A DNA stretch of 64,000 nt from JBEBSD01 sp040394475 (GTDB lineage Bacteria > Bacteroidota > Bacteroidia > Cytophagales > Spirosomataceae): contig JBEBSD010000016.1 of assembly GCA_040394475.1 (NCBI GenBank), positions 30,951 through 94,950 of the forward strand, given 5' to 3'. A program made the translations under genes and the position numbers. The stretch's first letter is position 1, and each line of letters starts with the position of its first letter. Under the pieces are notes generated by a model, which saw only the letters and a list, made by a program, of their open reading frames with translations, made no database searches and was not told the DNA's origin. Positions 8,602 through 16,103 of the stretch are shown in pieces.

Positions 8602-8980
8602 AAAATACGATGGGTGAGCATAGTCGAACCCAGGAGCTGAGCCCACAGCTTTCGGCAATCGGCTATCAGCGACTCGTCAGCGCCCATTCCCCGTTGCCCG
8701 TTCCCTTCTTAGCAATCGGCCATCAGCTATCGGCAAAATACGATGGGTGAGCATAGTCGAACCCAGGAGCTGAGCCCACAGCTTTCGGCAATCGGCTATC
8801 AGCGACTCGTCAGCGCCCATTCCCCGTTGCCCGTTCCCTTCTTAGCAATCGGCCATCAGCTATCGGCAAAATACGATGGGTGAGCATAGTCGAACCCAGG
8901 AGCTGAGCCCACAGCTTTCAGCCATCGGCCATCAGCAAGCCGGCCATCGCCCATTCCCTATTGCCCATTCCCCATCGCCT
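8602..8980. repeat. 133-bp tandem repeat within heptad-repeat block 2
   Basis: Unit starts at 8602, 8735 and 8868 are exactly 133 bp apart (19 x 7). The first two copies look identical; the third follows the unit to about 8914 and then diverges. Each unit combines a spacer reading ATACGATGGGTGAGCATAG.. ..TCGAACCCAGGAGCTGAGCCC, heptads such as GGCAATC/GGCTATC/AGCTATC, and a C-run cassette (CCC at 8683, CCCC at 8689, CCC at 8697, CCC at 8703). The third copy ends in a similar cassette at 8950-8973. The surrounding gap 8575-8987 has no gene. Confidence 0.92.
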
Positions 8981-8987
8981 GATATGC

Positions 8988-9013
8988 AAAAAACGGCCTT
9001 TACGGCCGTTTTT
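8988..9013 (-). terminator. Intrinsic terminator of the atpZ-B-E-F-H operon
   Basis: AAAAACGGCC (8989-8998) pairs perfectly with GGCCGTTTTT (9004-9013) around a TTTAC loop. Read on the minus strand it lies 31 bp past the atpH stop and ends in a run of U, so atpH is the last gene of its transcript. Confidence 0.85.
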
Positions 9014-9043
9014 GTGTAATAGAAGTGAACAGAGAGAAACCGG

Positions 9044-9580
9044 TCAGGAAACCAGTTTTAATCTCAGTTGGTTGAGCTGGCTTTTCAGTGAAGCGTCGAC
9101 CTGATGGTCGGCAATCCGGAGAATATACCCGCCGATCAATGTCTCGTCTACTTTCTCCTGAAGTTCAATGGTTTTGCCGGTGAACCGGGTCAGCGTGTCC
9201 AGGAACTGCTGACGTAGTTCCGGTGTCAGCGCGACGCTGGATACGACAGTCGCTTTCTGGATACCTTTGTGGATATCGTATTGCTTTACGAATTCATCGG
9301 CAATGGCGTCCAGGATCGCTTCCCGGTTTTTGCGGGTAATGATGTTGAAAATTGAGAAGGAAACAGGGCTGACCTTGTCTTCAAACAATCCCCTGAGGAT
9401 GTTGAGCTTCTTTTCGTGACGCACCACCGGACTGCCCAGCACCTTCATCAGGATCCGGTTTTCGTCGGCTGTTCTGCTGAAAAGAAGCATGTCCTGATAT
9501 ACTTCATCCACCACGTTTTTCTCTTTGGCAAGTTCGATCAGCGACTTGGCATAACGGGAGGCTACGGTTGCTATTGACAT
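9044..9580 (-). CDS. atpH: F0F1 ATP synthase subunit delta
   Basis: Peripheral-stalk subunit (delta/OSCP) joining the b subunits to the top of F1. At 178 residues it has the family length. The N-terminal helical bundle begins MSIATVASRYAKSLIELAKEKN, and the C-terminal domain carries the conserved pattern ELQEKVDETLIGGYILRIAD near residues 140-160, followed by DASLKSQLNQLRLKL. It is the last gene of the operon, 39 bp after atpF, and is followed by a terminator. In related Cytophagales atpA and atpG commonly follow atpH; here they do not, and no gene for alpha or gamma exists in the window. Confidence 0.95.
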   Translation of the reverse strand: MSIATVASRYAKSLIELAKEKNVVDEVYQDMLLFSRTADENRILMKVLGSPVVRHEKKLNILRGLFEDKVSPVSFSIFNIITRKNREAILDAIADEFVKQYDIHKGIQKATVVSSVALTPELRQQFLDTLTRFTGKTIELQEKVDETLIGGYILRIADHQVDASLKSQLNQLRLKLVS

Positions 9581-9619
9581 GTTGTAATGAGCGGCTTTAA
9601 GTTCAGAAATCCTTCTTCC

Positions 9620-10117
9620 TTAGTTCAGGCTGGCGTTATCCTTGATCAGGTCGGCAACCAGTTTTTCCTGGGCGCTTTTATCATCCAGTTCCCGGCGGAG
9701 TACTTTTTCAGCAATATCGATAGACAGGGACGCTACCTCCTTCTTAATCTGGGCGATGGCTGCGATCTGTTCGTTTCTGATGGCTTCTTTTGCATTTTCC
9801 AGCAGCCGGTTGCCTTCGGAAGTCGCTTTCGCTTTGGCGTTTTCAACCAGTCGTTCTCCGGCCTCCCTGGCATCTTTCAGGATGCGGTCACGGGCGGCGT
9901 TGGCTTCCAGGATCAGCTTTTCGTTGTCCGACTTCAGCCTGGCCATGTCCTGGCGGGTTTTCTGAGCCAGGTCGAGGGCGCTCTGAATATCGTTTTCACG
10001 CTCTTTTAAACCATTGATGATGGGGCCCCAGGCATATTTTGCCAGGATGAAAACCAGCGTCAGGAAGACTACCAGCATCCAAAAGATCAGTCCGGGATTG
10101 GGTGTTAATAGTGACAT
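9620..10117 (-). CDS. atpF: F0F1 ATP synthase subunit b
   Basis: Peripheral-stalk b subunit. The 165 residues start with a single membrane helix (residues ~9-27, GLIFWMLVVFLTLVFILAKY) followed by the conserved WGPIINGLKERE segment. A long alanine/lysine/glutamate-rich helix extends to the C-terminus and forms the right-handed coiled-coil dimer (for example ANAARDRILKDAREAGERLV). Length and pattern are standard. It lies between atpE (138 bp upstream on the transcript, containing two hairpins) and atpH. A single b gene is present, so a homodimer is expected. Confidence 0.95.
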   Translation of the reverse strand: MSLLTPNPGLIFWMLVVFLTLVFILAKYAWGPIINGLKERENDIQSALDLAQKTRQDMARLKSDNEKLILEANAARDRILKDAREAGERLVENAKAKATSEGNRLLENAKEAIRNEQIAAIAQIKKEVASLSIDIAEKVLRRELDDKSAQEKLVADLIKDNASLN

Positions 10118-10175
10118 CGTATTGCTACCTTAAAAGTAATATGTTAGAATCCTTAAAATCTTTTGCTTTAAAAGC

Positions 10176-10252
10176 CCGTGAAGGCCTAATGCCTCCACGG
10201 TAGTTTTGTGCAACATCCCGGGCCTAGCGCCAGGGGTGCAGAATGGGATGTT
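10176..10252 (-). promoter_or_regulatory. Two hairpins between atpE and atpF
   Basis: The atpE-atpF gap contains a 10-bp stem with one mismatch and a 5-nt loop (10176-10185 with 10191-10200). A second element pairs AACATCCC (10212-10219) with GGGATGTT (10245-10252), only 3 bp past the atpE stop. Neither has a long U-tract on the minus strand. Stems at this position could protect the 3' end of the atpE message and raise c-subunit output; this is inference. Confidence 0.5.
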
Positions 10253-10255
10253 TTC

Positions 10256-10519
10256 TTAGCCCTTGAAAGAGATAAGAAGACAGATTACCGCTGCGAAAAG
10301 CGCCACCGCCTCGATAAGCGCCGCGATGATCAGCATGGCAGTCTGGATACGTCCTGCGGCCTCAGGCTGACGGGCGATACCTTCCATCGCGCTGCCGCCG
10401 ATTTTACCGATACCAATTCCGGCACCGATAGCAGCAAGACCTGCACCGATGGCAGAACCTGCAAAAGCCAATCCTAATCCACCTTGTTCGGCTGCCTGAA
10501 GCAAAATTTGAGCTAACAT
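10256..10519 (-). CDS. atpE: F0F1 ATP synthase subunit c
   Basis: Proteolipid that forms the rotating c-ring. The 87 residues make a hairpin of two membrane helices. The first has the glycine-zipper GAGLAAIGAGIGIGKIGG, the polar loop has the conserved ARQPEAAGRIQ, and the second carries the ion-binding glutamate in the context IIAALIEAVALFAAV. The glutamine/serine ligands that mark Na+-specific rings are not seen in the expected places, so a proton ring is more likely. It is preceded by atpB (45 bp) and followed by hairpins before atpF. Confidence 0.96.
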   Translation of the reverse strand: MLAQILLQAAEQGGLGLAFAGSAIGAGLAAIGAGIGIGKIGGSAMEGIARQPEAAGRIQTAMLIIAALIEAVALFAAVICLLISFKG

Positions 10520-10564
10520 AATTGTGTTGTTTAAAAAAGATATGAGAAAAACAAAAGATTAAAA

Positions 10565-11647
10565 TCAATGACCGTGATCGGCCTCACTGTGCTCTTCAAT
10601 GGCGCTGCCGATATACATGGACGACAGCAGGGCGAATATAAAGGCCTGAATGAACGCCACCATAATTTCAATCAAGTTCATGAACAGGGCAAAGGCAGAA
10701 ATCACCGGTGCCAGTACGAAACTTTTGAATATAAAAATCAAACTGAAAAGACTCAGAAGAATGATGTGACCGGCAGTCATGTTGGCGAATAACCGGATCA
10801 TCAGTGAAAACGGTTTCATGAACACTCCCACAATTTCAACGGGGATCATGATCGGTAAAAGAGCAGTGGGCACACCGGTGGGTGCAAAAAGGTGTTTCCA
10901 GTAATGCTTATTGGAATTGAGATGGGTAATGATAAAGGTCAGTACCGCGAGCGTCATGGTGATCGCGATATTACCGGTTACGTTGGCTGCCCCCGGAAGG
11001 AGCCCCAGCAGGTTGTTGATCAGGATAAAGAAAAACAACGTAAGAATATAAGGCAGGTACTTTCCGTACTTGGGACCGATATTGGGCTTGACCACTTCGT
11101 CGCGGATGAAGAGAATAATCACTTCCATAGCCGATTGAAGGCCTTTGGGAGCTTTTCCCCGGTTGACGGTGTAGGATTTGGCTACCGATGTAAAAAGAAG
11201 GATCAGCAGCACAGCGCCCAGGATAATGGCCGCTGCGTTTTTGGTAATCGAAAAGTCATAGATTACACGGTTTTCATCAACCGGGACAATCTTTTCGGCG
11301 TCTCCGTGAACCAGGTGGTAACCGTTGTACTCATGGTGGTCATTGTGGAACCGGGACGAGGAAAACACTTCCAATCCGCGGTCGGCAGAATACAGGATCA
11401 CCGGCAGCGGGATCACGACCCCTTCCGTAATGGCCCATTCATGGGAATCTGCAATATGGTGCATAATCAGCGCACCGGTATCAAACGACTCCTCATTATG
11501 CCGGATGTTCTCTTCCAGTTGGTGCTCAATTTCCAGGAGGCCCTCCTGTACGGGGTGCTGATGCGCTTCCTGCGCGCTTAACCCGCTGGCTAGGAGTACA
11601 GTAAGCGACAAGGCCACCGCAAAAATACGTCTGATCTGTAGGTACAT
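10565..11647 (-). CDS. atpB: F0F1 ATP synthase subunit a
   Basis: Membrane stator subunit containing the two proton half-channels. At 360 residues it is about 100 longer than E. coli subunit a because of an N-terminal extension: a signal-peptide-like segment (residues 1-25, ending GLSAQEA) and a polar, histidine-rich periplasmic domain up to ~130. The channel core follows, including the essential arginine in the helix reading FSLMIRLFANMTAGH near residue 285 and the C-terminal IEIMVAFIQAFIFALLSSMYIG helix. The same extension occurs in other Bacteroidota. It starts 27 bp after the preceding membrane-protein gene. Confidence 0.95.
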   Translation of the reverse strand: MYLQIRRIFAVALSLTVLLASGLSAQEAHQHPVQEGLLEIEHQLEENIRHNEESFDTGALIMHHIADSHEWAITEGVVIPLPVILYSADRGLEVFSSSRFHNDHHEYNGYHLVHGDAEKIVPVDENRVIYDFSITKNAAAIILGAVLLILLFTSVAKSYTVNRGKAPKGLQSAMEVIILFIRDEVVKPNIGPKYGKYLPYILTLFFFILINNLLGLLPGAANVTGNIAITMTLAVLTFIITHLNSNKHYWKHLFAPTGVPTALLPIMIPVEIVGVFMKPFSLMIRLFANMTAGHIILLSLFSLIFIFKSFVLAPVISAFALFMNLIEIMVAFIQAFIFALLSSMYIGSAIEEHSEADHGH

Positions 11648-11673
11648 TTTAACTGACAGTAACTATGCTATTT

Positions 11674-12036
11674 TCAATTGGCGCGCAATTTACGATAGAT
11701 GCCCCAAATTTCAAAACAAGTGTAAAATAAATAGAGTGCAAAAAAGTCCAAAATGAACAAGTGCGGATTTTCTACACCATTATAAAGAAATATCCCAACG
11801 AAAACAAGGCACAGCAGTAACCGTAAAACCGTGACCGTCATGTAGAATTGAACGAATTTTTCGCGGTTATTCCTCAATCCCTGCGACATAAGCCGTTCAA
11901 TCAGGTACGAAAGCATGAGGTAGAATACCAGCATGTAGTTGATGGTCGGATGGAGCAGCGAGGCGCCGGTTTCCGTTTTTTGAGCAAAGAAAAATACAAT
12001 CCCGAGAAAGAGTGTTGCTATGACCGATTGTTTCAT
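11674..12036 (-). CDS. Small membrane protein in the atp operon (AtpI-position)
   Basis: A 120-residue protein with four hydrophobic stretches (residues ~5-18, ~33-48, ~66-85 and ~93-110) linked by a basic loop (MSQGLRNNREKFVQF). Its place between the AtpZ-like gene and atpB is where AtpI/UncI-type accessory proteins lie in many atp operons, and such proteins help c-ring assembly or ion supply. I do not see a diagnostic AtpI motif, so the role is inferred from position only. It is 27 bp before atpB and 84 bp after the AtpZ-like gene on the same strand, fitting one transcript. Confidence 0.75.
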   Translation of the reverse strand: MKQSVIATLFLGIVFFFAQKTETGASLLHPTINYMLVFYLMLSYLIERLMSQGLRNNREKFVQFYMTVTVLRLLLCLVFVGIFLYNGVENPHLFILDFFALYLFYTCFEIWGIYRKLRAN

Positions 12037-12120
12037 TATATACGAATAGGAATGATTATTCAGAATCCCCGGGGGAAATAGCAGGGTCGCCGGAAATACG
12101 ATCCGGCGGAAAGAACTGTA

Positions 12121-12363
12121 TTATTGGCCGGCGCCCCGGATAAACCGGTACAAAGATGCAGCAATTGCAACCAAGGACAAAATGAGTGTCCAGATAGGAA
12201 GGCTATTTTCCTGCAGCTGATCGAGCCTGTAGCCTGCGTAGGTAAAAGCCAGAATCGTGGCGAGCATTTGAAAGGCCAGTCCCGTATAGCGGGCATAGGC
12301 CCCGGGAGACGGTTTGCTGTCTTCCGGCCGCTTACCGGGCGTGGGGTTTTCCTTCGGCTGCAT
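12121..12363 (-). CDS. atpZ: AtpZ/AtpI family protein
   Basis: First gene of the F-ATPase operon. The 80 residues have a polar, proline-rich N-terminus (MQPKENPTPGKRPEDSKPS) and two membrane helices (~27-45 and ~55-73). Between them is the GYRLDQL segment typical of the AtpZ/AtpI family (compare the usual GxxLDxxL), which is proposed to assist assembly or Mg2+/Ca2+ supply to the ATP synthase. The short length and motif favour AtpZ over AtpI. A promoter matching the phylum consensus lies 28-58 bp upstream. Confidence 0.82.
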   Translation of the reverse strand: MQPKENPTPGKRPEDSKPSPGAYARYTGLAFQMLATILAFTYAGYRLDQLQENSLPIWTLILSLVAIAASLYRFIRGAGQ

Positions 12364-12390
12364 GGTTCTGATACCGTGAATTTGAATGAA

Positions 12391-12421
12391 TAAAGATAAA
12401 TAATAGGGTTGGGAAATACAA
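12391..12421 (-). promoter_or_regulatory. Promoter of the atpZ-B-E-F-H operon
   Basis: On the minus strand TTG (12421-12419) is followed after 20 bp by TATCTTTA (12398-12391), one base from the TAnnTTTG consensus. It points at atpZ with a leader of about 20 nt. Confidence 0.6.
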
Positions 12422-12453
12422 TTTGGATAGAACGGCGCTGTTTTTGTCTTTAA

Positions 12454-12608
12454 CTAGGTGTTAGGTGTTAGGAAGTAGCTGATAGCTGAAATCCGATAGC
12501 TGATAGCTGATTGCTGATAGCTGACTGCTGAAATCCGATAGCTGATAGCTGATTGCTGATAGCTGATAGCTGAAATCCGATAGCTGACAGCTAAAATCTA
12601 ACACCTGA
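12454..12608. repeat. Heptanucleotide-periodic intergenic repeat, block 3 (42-bp period)
   Basis: The gap before the CE15 gene parses into GATAGCT, GATTGCT, GACTGCT and GAAATCC 7-mers. The landmark AAATCCG recurs at 12489, 12531 and 12573, exactly 42 bp (6 x 7) apart. The block is bounded by AGGTGTTAG (12456-12464) and its perfect complement CTAACACCT (12598-12606), giving a MITE-like outline. The unit is the reverse complement of that in block 1. Confidence 0.9.
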
Positions 12609-12630
12609 CAGCTAAAACCTTATTATACCA

Positions 12631-13881
12631 ATGAAACTACCAATAATGCTGACGGTTTGGCTGCTGCCGGGAATGGCAGTCGCTCAGGGGATGCAGGAAG
12701 AAAGCGGGGTCCCCGAGTATACGTTGCCTGCTTTGCTGCAATCGGAAGCCGGGAAGGATATCACCACGGCTAAAGAATGGGAACGCGTTCGCCGGCCGGA
12801 GATCCTTTCGCTTTTTGCCAATGAAGTATTCGGAATTACTCCTGCTTCAACGATTCCGGTGACCTATACCGTACGCTCTGAGGAAAAGCTGGCCCTCGCT
12901 GGAAAGGCGACCCGTAAGGAAATCACATTCCGGCTGCCGCAGGGAAAGTCCCTGGAATTACTGCTCTATATCCCCAACCACGTAAAGGGGCGGGTGCCGG
13001 CTTTCGTAGGACTGAATTTTGCAGGAAATCATACTGTTGAGACGGATCCGGGAATCAAGGTCACGGAAGGATGGGTGCGGAATAATGCGGAACTGGGTAT
13101 TACGGATAACAAAGCACGGGCCGAGAATCGCGGAAGCTCAGCCAGACGATGGCCCGTAGCCGAGATTATTGAGCGGGGCTATGCCGTAGCAACCATGTAT
13201 TATGGAGAGATCTATCCCGATCATCCCGAAGGCGGGCCGGAGAGTATCCAGACACTCTTTCCGCAAAGCACTGCCCCTGATACCGGATGGAAGGCCATCG
13301 GGGCATGGGCATGGGGACTGAGCCGCATACTGGACTATCTCCAGACGGATGCCCGGATAGACGGAAAAAAGGTGGCCGTAATCGGGCATTCCCGGCTGGG
13401 AAAGGCGGCTGTGTGGGCCGGCGTTCAGGACCCGCGGTTCGCGATGGTCATTTCCAACAATTCGGGTGAGGGAGGCGCCGCCATTACCCGCCGCAAGTTC
13501 GGTGAAACCATTCAGCGGATTAACACGGCATTCCCGCATTGGTTCGCGGGAAACTATGAACAGTATAATAATAAGGAAGAGGAACTGCCCGTCGACTATC
13601 ACCAGCTCATTGCATTGGTCGCTCCCCGGCCTGTCTATGTGGCGAGTGCTTCCGAAGATTTGTGGGCCGACCCCAAGGGGGAATATCTATCGGCAATGCT
13701 GGCCGGTGAGGTATACCGGTTGTACAGGAAACCCGGATTGACGGACCCGGAGCCGCCATCGCCCATGCAACCGGTCGGGACAAAGTGGGTGGGCTACCAT
13801 ATCCGGGAAGGAAAACATGATATCCTGTTATACGATTGGGAACAATACATGCGGATGGCGGATCAGCATTTTAAGAAGTAA
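12631..13881 (+). CDS. CE15-type glucuronoyl esterase / acetylxylan-esterase-like hydrolase
   Basis: Secreted alpha/beta-hydrolase of 416 residues with a signal peptide ending at ~18 (GMAVAQG). The nucleophile motif GHSRLGK places the serine at 254. A conserved SASEDLWADPKGE segment and a C-terminal GKHDILLYDW with the catalytic histidine at 396 match bacterial carbohydrate esterase family 15. These enzymes cleave ester bonds between glucuronic acid of xylan and lignin alcohols. The length fits. It heads a same-strand series of secreted carbohydrate-active genes and lies 77 bp before the sialidase-like gene. The closest alternative is a general acetylxylan esterase, which shares the fold; the SRLGK context favours CE15. 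Confidence 0.85.
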   Translation: MKLPIMLTVWLLPGMAVAQGMQEESGVPEYTLPALLQSEAGKDITTAKEWERVRRPEILSLFANEVFGITPASTIPVTYTVRSEEKLALAGKATRKEITFRLPQGKSLELLLYIPNHVKGRVPAFVGLNFAGNHTVETDPGIKVTEGWVRNNAELGITDNKARAENRGSSARRWPVAEIIERGYAVATMYYGEIYPDHPEGGPESIQTLFPQSTAPDTGWKAIGAWAWGLSRILDYLQTDARIDGKKVAVIGHSRLGKAAVWAGVQDPRFAMVISNNSGEGGAAITRRKFGETIQRINTAFPHWFAGNYEQYNNKEEELPVDYHQLIALVAPRPVYVASASEDLWADPKGEYLSAMLAGEVYRLYRKPGLTDPEPPSPMQPVGTKWVGYHIREGKHDILLYDWEQYMRMADQHFKK

Positions 13882-13958
13882 TTATCGGGCCGGCACTAGC
13901 CTGGATGCCCTTCTGGAGGGTACTCTTAATTTGACGTATTACTTAAACGAATCAGAGA

Positions 13959-15050
13959 ATGTTTTTACAAATCAACAGGAAATCATTTTGGACAGGAAGT
14001 TTGATCGTGGGCGCTCTGAGCTTTTTCGCTTGCAGCGAAACGCAGGAAACTACTTACGAGATGACCCGACCGGATTTTGTATTTGGAGAAGACCGCCCTT
14101 TTCCGCAATGCCATGCCTCCACACTGGTGCGCCTCGAGAACGGACAGTTTGTGGTCGCGTGGTTTGGAGGGACAGCCGAAAAGGATGACGATGTAGGGAT
14201 CTGGGTATCTACAGGCCGGCCGAGTGACTGGACAGCGCCTGCAGAGGTGGCCAAAATAAGGGAAGACCCCCACTGGAACCCTGTGCTGCACCGGGCAGCC
14301 GACGGGAAAATATACTTGTTCTTTAAAGTGGGAAAAGAAATATCGCACTGGGAAACCTGGGTGAAAGTATCGGAAGACAATGGCGCGTCGTGGTCGGAGG
14401 CCTATGAACTGGTCGCCGGCGACAAAGGCGGGCGTGGTCCGGTCCGGAATAAACTGATTGAACTGTCAGATGGCACCTGGCTGGCAGGAGCGTCCATCGA
14501 GCCGGGACGATGGGATGTGTTTGTAGACCGTAGCGAGGATGGGGGCGTTACCTGGACCGCCAGTGAGCTGTTCGGGATCGACACCACTGAAATAAAAGGG
14601 AAAGGGGCGATTCAGCCCACTTTGTGGGAATCTGAGCCAGGGAAGGTACATATGCTGGTGCGCACCACCGGCGGCGTTATCGGGAGAAGTGATTCGGAAG
14701 ACTCCGGCAAGACCTGGTCGGTGATCCGTAAAACCGATATGCCGAATCCGAACAGTGGGATCGATCTGGCCCGGCTGCCGGACGGCACCCTGGCATTGAT
14801 GTACAACCCGGATAACGAAAACTGGGGGTCGCGCTCACCGATCTCGCTGGCATTGTCTTATGACAACGGTAACACCTGGCCCGACGAAATCGAAATAGAC
14901 CGCGGCGACAAAGAGGATGAATTTTCGTACCCGGCCATCATCAGCTGGGGCGATTCGGTGGCAACCACCTATACCTGGAACCGCCAGAAAATAGCATTCT
15001 GGTGGGGAAGCAAAGAACAGATCAAAGCCCTCTCCGCTACAAAAAAATAA
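13959..15050 (+). CDS. BNR-repeat sialidase-like lipoprotein
   Basis: A 363-residue beta-propeller protein. The N-terminus has a hydrophobic segment ending FFACSE, a plausible lipobox, so it should be a lipoprotein. At least four Asp-box-like turns are visible (VSEDNGASWSEA, RSEDGGVTWTAS, DSEDSGKTWSVI, SYDNGNTWPDE) as in BNR/sialidase folds. The early FPQCHASTLVRLENGQFVVAWFGG segment matches Cytophagales exo-sialidase-like (BNR_2) proteins. Sialic acid is not implied: many members of this group act on other sugars, and I cannot identify the arginine triad. It follows the CE15 gene and probably shares its transcript. Confidence 0.8.
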   Translation: MFLQINRKSFWTGSLIVGALSFFACSETQETTYEMTRPDFVFGEDRPFPQCHASTLVRLENGQFVVAWFGGTAEKDDDVGIWVSTGRPSDWTAPAEVAKIREDPHWNPVLHRAADGKIYLFFKVGKEISHWETWVKVSEDNGASWSEAYELVAGDKGGRGPVRNKLIELSDGTWLAGASIEPGRWDVFVDRSEDGGVTWTASELFGIDTTEIKGKGAIQPTLWESEPGKVHMLVRTTGGVIGRSDSEDSGKTWSVIRKTDMPNPNSGIDLARLPDGTLALMYNPDNENWGSRSPISLALSYDNGNTWPDEIEIDRGDKEDEFSYPAIISWGDSVATTYTWNRQKIAFWWGSKEQIKALSATKK

Positions 15051-15088
15051 GCTTTCAGAAGGAATTATAACCGGATTGCATTTAATTG

Positions 15089-15299
15089 CGGGGGAATGGG
15101 CGTCGGGCGATAGGGAATGGGGTTTAGGGAATAGGCAATAGGGTATGGGGAATGGGCGGCGGCCGACTTGCTGATTGCCGATAGCTGATTGCTGATTGCT
15201 GAAAGCTGCGGGCTCAGCTCCTGGGTTCGACTCCTGGGTTCGACTGGGCTCACCCAACCACCCATCGTATTTTGCTGACAGCCGATAACTGAAAGCCGA
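15089..15299. repeat. Heptanucleotide-periodic intergenic repeat, block 4 (composite, inverted relative to block 2)
   Basis: G-rich heptads (GGCGATA, GGGAATG, GGGTTTA, GGGAATA, GGCAATA, GGGTATG, GGGAATG) are followed by GCTGATT/GCCGATA heptads to about 15208. A spacer then reads GGGCTCAGCTCCTGGGTTCG.. ..GGGCTCACCC..CCCATCGTATTTT. The module order and sequence are the reverse complement of the 133-bp unit at 8602-8734, with one internal duplication of CTCCTGGGTTCGA. No gene lies in the gap. Confidence 0.88.
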
Positions 15300-15362
15300 T
15301 TGCCAACAGGCAATCAAACCTCAAAATTCCAACAATACAAAACAAAAAAACCAAGTTTACAG

Positions 15363-15989
15363 ATGAAAAAAAGCGTTAAACAACTTGTAGTAAGTTTCCT
15401 TGTCGTGGCTTGTATGGCTTCATCGGCACTGGCCGGTGGTGAGAAACCCGGGAAAAAGATTAAGCTCTTTAACGGGAAAAGCCTGAAAGGGTGGACCATT
15501 AACGGAACCGAAAAGTGGTATGTGGAGAACGGGGAGCTCATCTGTGAAAGCGGACCGGATAAGGGGTACGGCTACCTGACGACCGATAAATTTTACAAGA
15601 ACTTCGACCTGACCGTGGATTTCCTGCAAAATGCCAATGGCAACAGCGGCGTGTTTTTCCGTTCGACGGTGGAGGGGACCAAAGTGGCGGGTTGGCAGGT
15701 TGAAGTAGCGGCGCCTAATCACGACACCGGGGGGATTTACGAATCCTACGGCCGCGGATGGCTGGTACAGATCCCCGACGAAAAAGAGGGTTTCCTGAAA
15801 TTCGGCGACTGGAACACCATGCGAATCCGGGTGGAAGGCGGACGGGTGCAAACCTGGTTGAACGGTCATGAAATGGTCGATATTACCGATGAAAAAATTG
15901 CCGCTGCCGATGGCTCCATTGCGCTGCAGATCCATGACGGCGGAGGCATCAAGGTGCGCTGGAAAAATCTGATCCTCACGCATCTGTAA
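15363..15989 (+). CDS. DUF1080 / 3-keto-disaccharide hydrolase-like secreted protein
   Basis: Secreted protein of 208 residues from the ATG at 15363. The signal peptide MKKSVKQLVVSFLVVACMAS ends near residue 26 (ALAGG). An upstream in-frame start at 15300 is rejected because it would bury the signal peptide and lies in the repeat block. The concanavalin-like DUF1080 domain shows the hallmark LFNGKSLKGWTI, NGELICESG, FDLTVDFLQNANGNSGVFFR and GIKVRWKNLIL segments. Members hydrolyse 3-keto-glycosides or bind sugars. The gene is 114 bp before an oxidoreductase of the family that makes 3-keto sugars, so they may act on the same intermediate. Confidence 0.9.
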   Translation: MKKSVKQLVVSFLVVACMASSALAGGEKPGKKIKLFNGKSLKGWTINGTEKWYVENGELICESGPDKGYGYLTTDKFYKNFDLTVDFLQNANGNSGVFFRSTVEGTKVAGWQVEVAAPNHDTGGIYESYGRGWLVQIPDEKEGFLKFGDWNTMRIRVEGGRVQTWLNGHEMVDITDEKIAAADGSIALQIHDGGGIKVRWKNLILTHL

Positions 15990-16103
15990 TGATTTTTCCT
16001 GCATGACATAGGGAAGAATGGGGTTTCCTGCGTCCTATAGAAGAATGTGCCCTTTTACAGGAAGGGGACAGGGAATTATAGGAAATGATCAATCTTAACA
16101 AAC

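Noticed and set aside
12454..12608. CRISPR-like periodic repeat
   Set aside because: The period resolves into 7-bp units; there is no spacer diversity.
13959..15050. True sialidase activity
   Set aside because: Asp-boxes alone do not show the arginine triad or the Tyr/Glu nucleophile pair, and there are no sialic acid genes nearby.
15300..15362. Upstream start for the DUF1080 protein
   Set aside because: It would put 21 polar residues before an excellent signal peptide and begins inside the heptad repeat.
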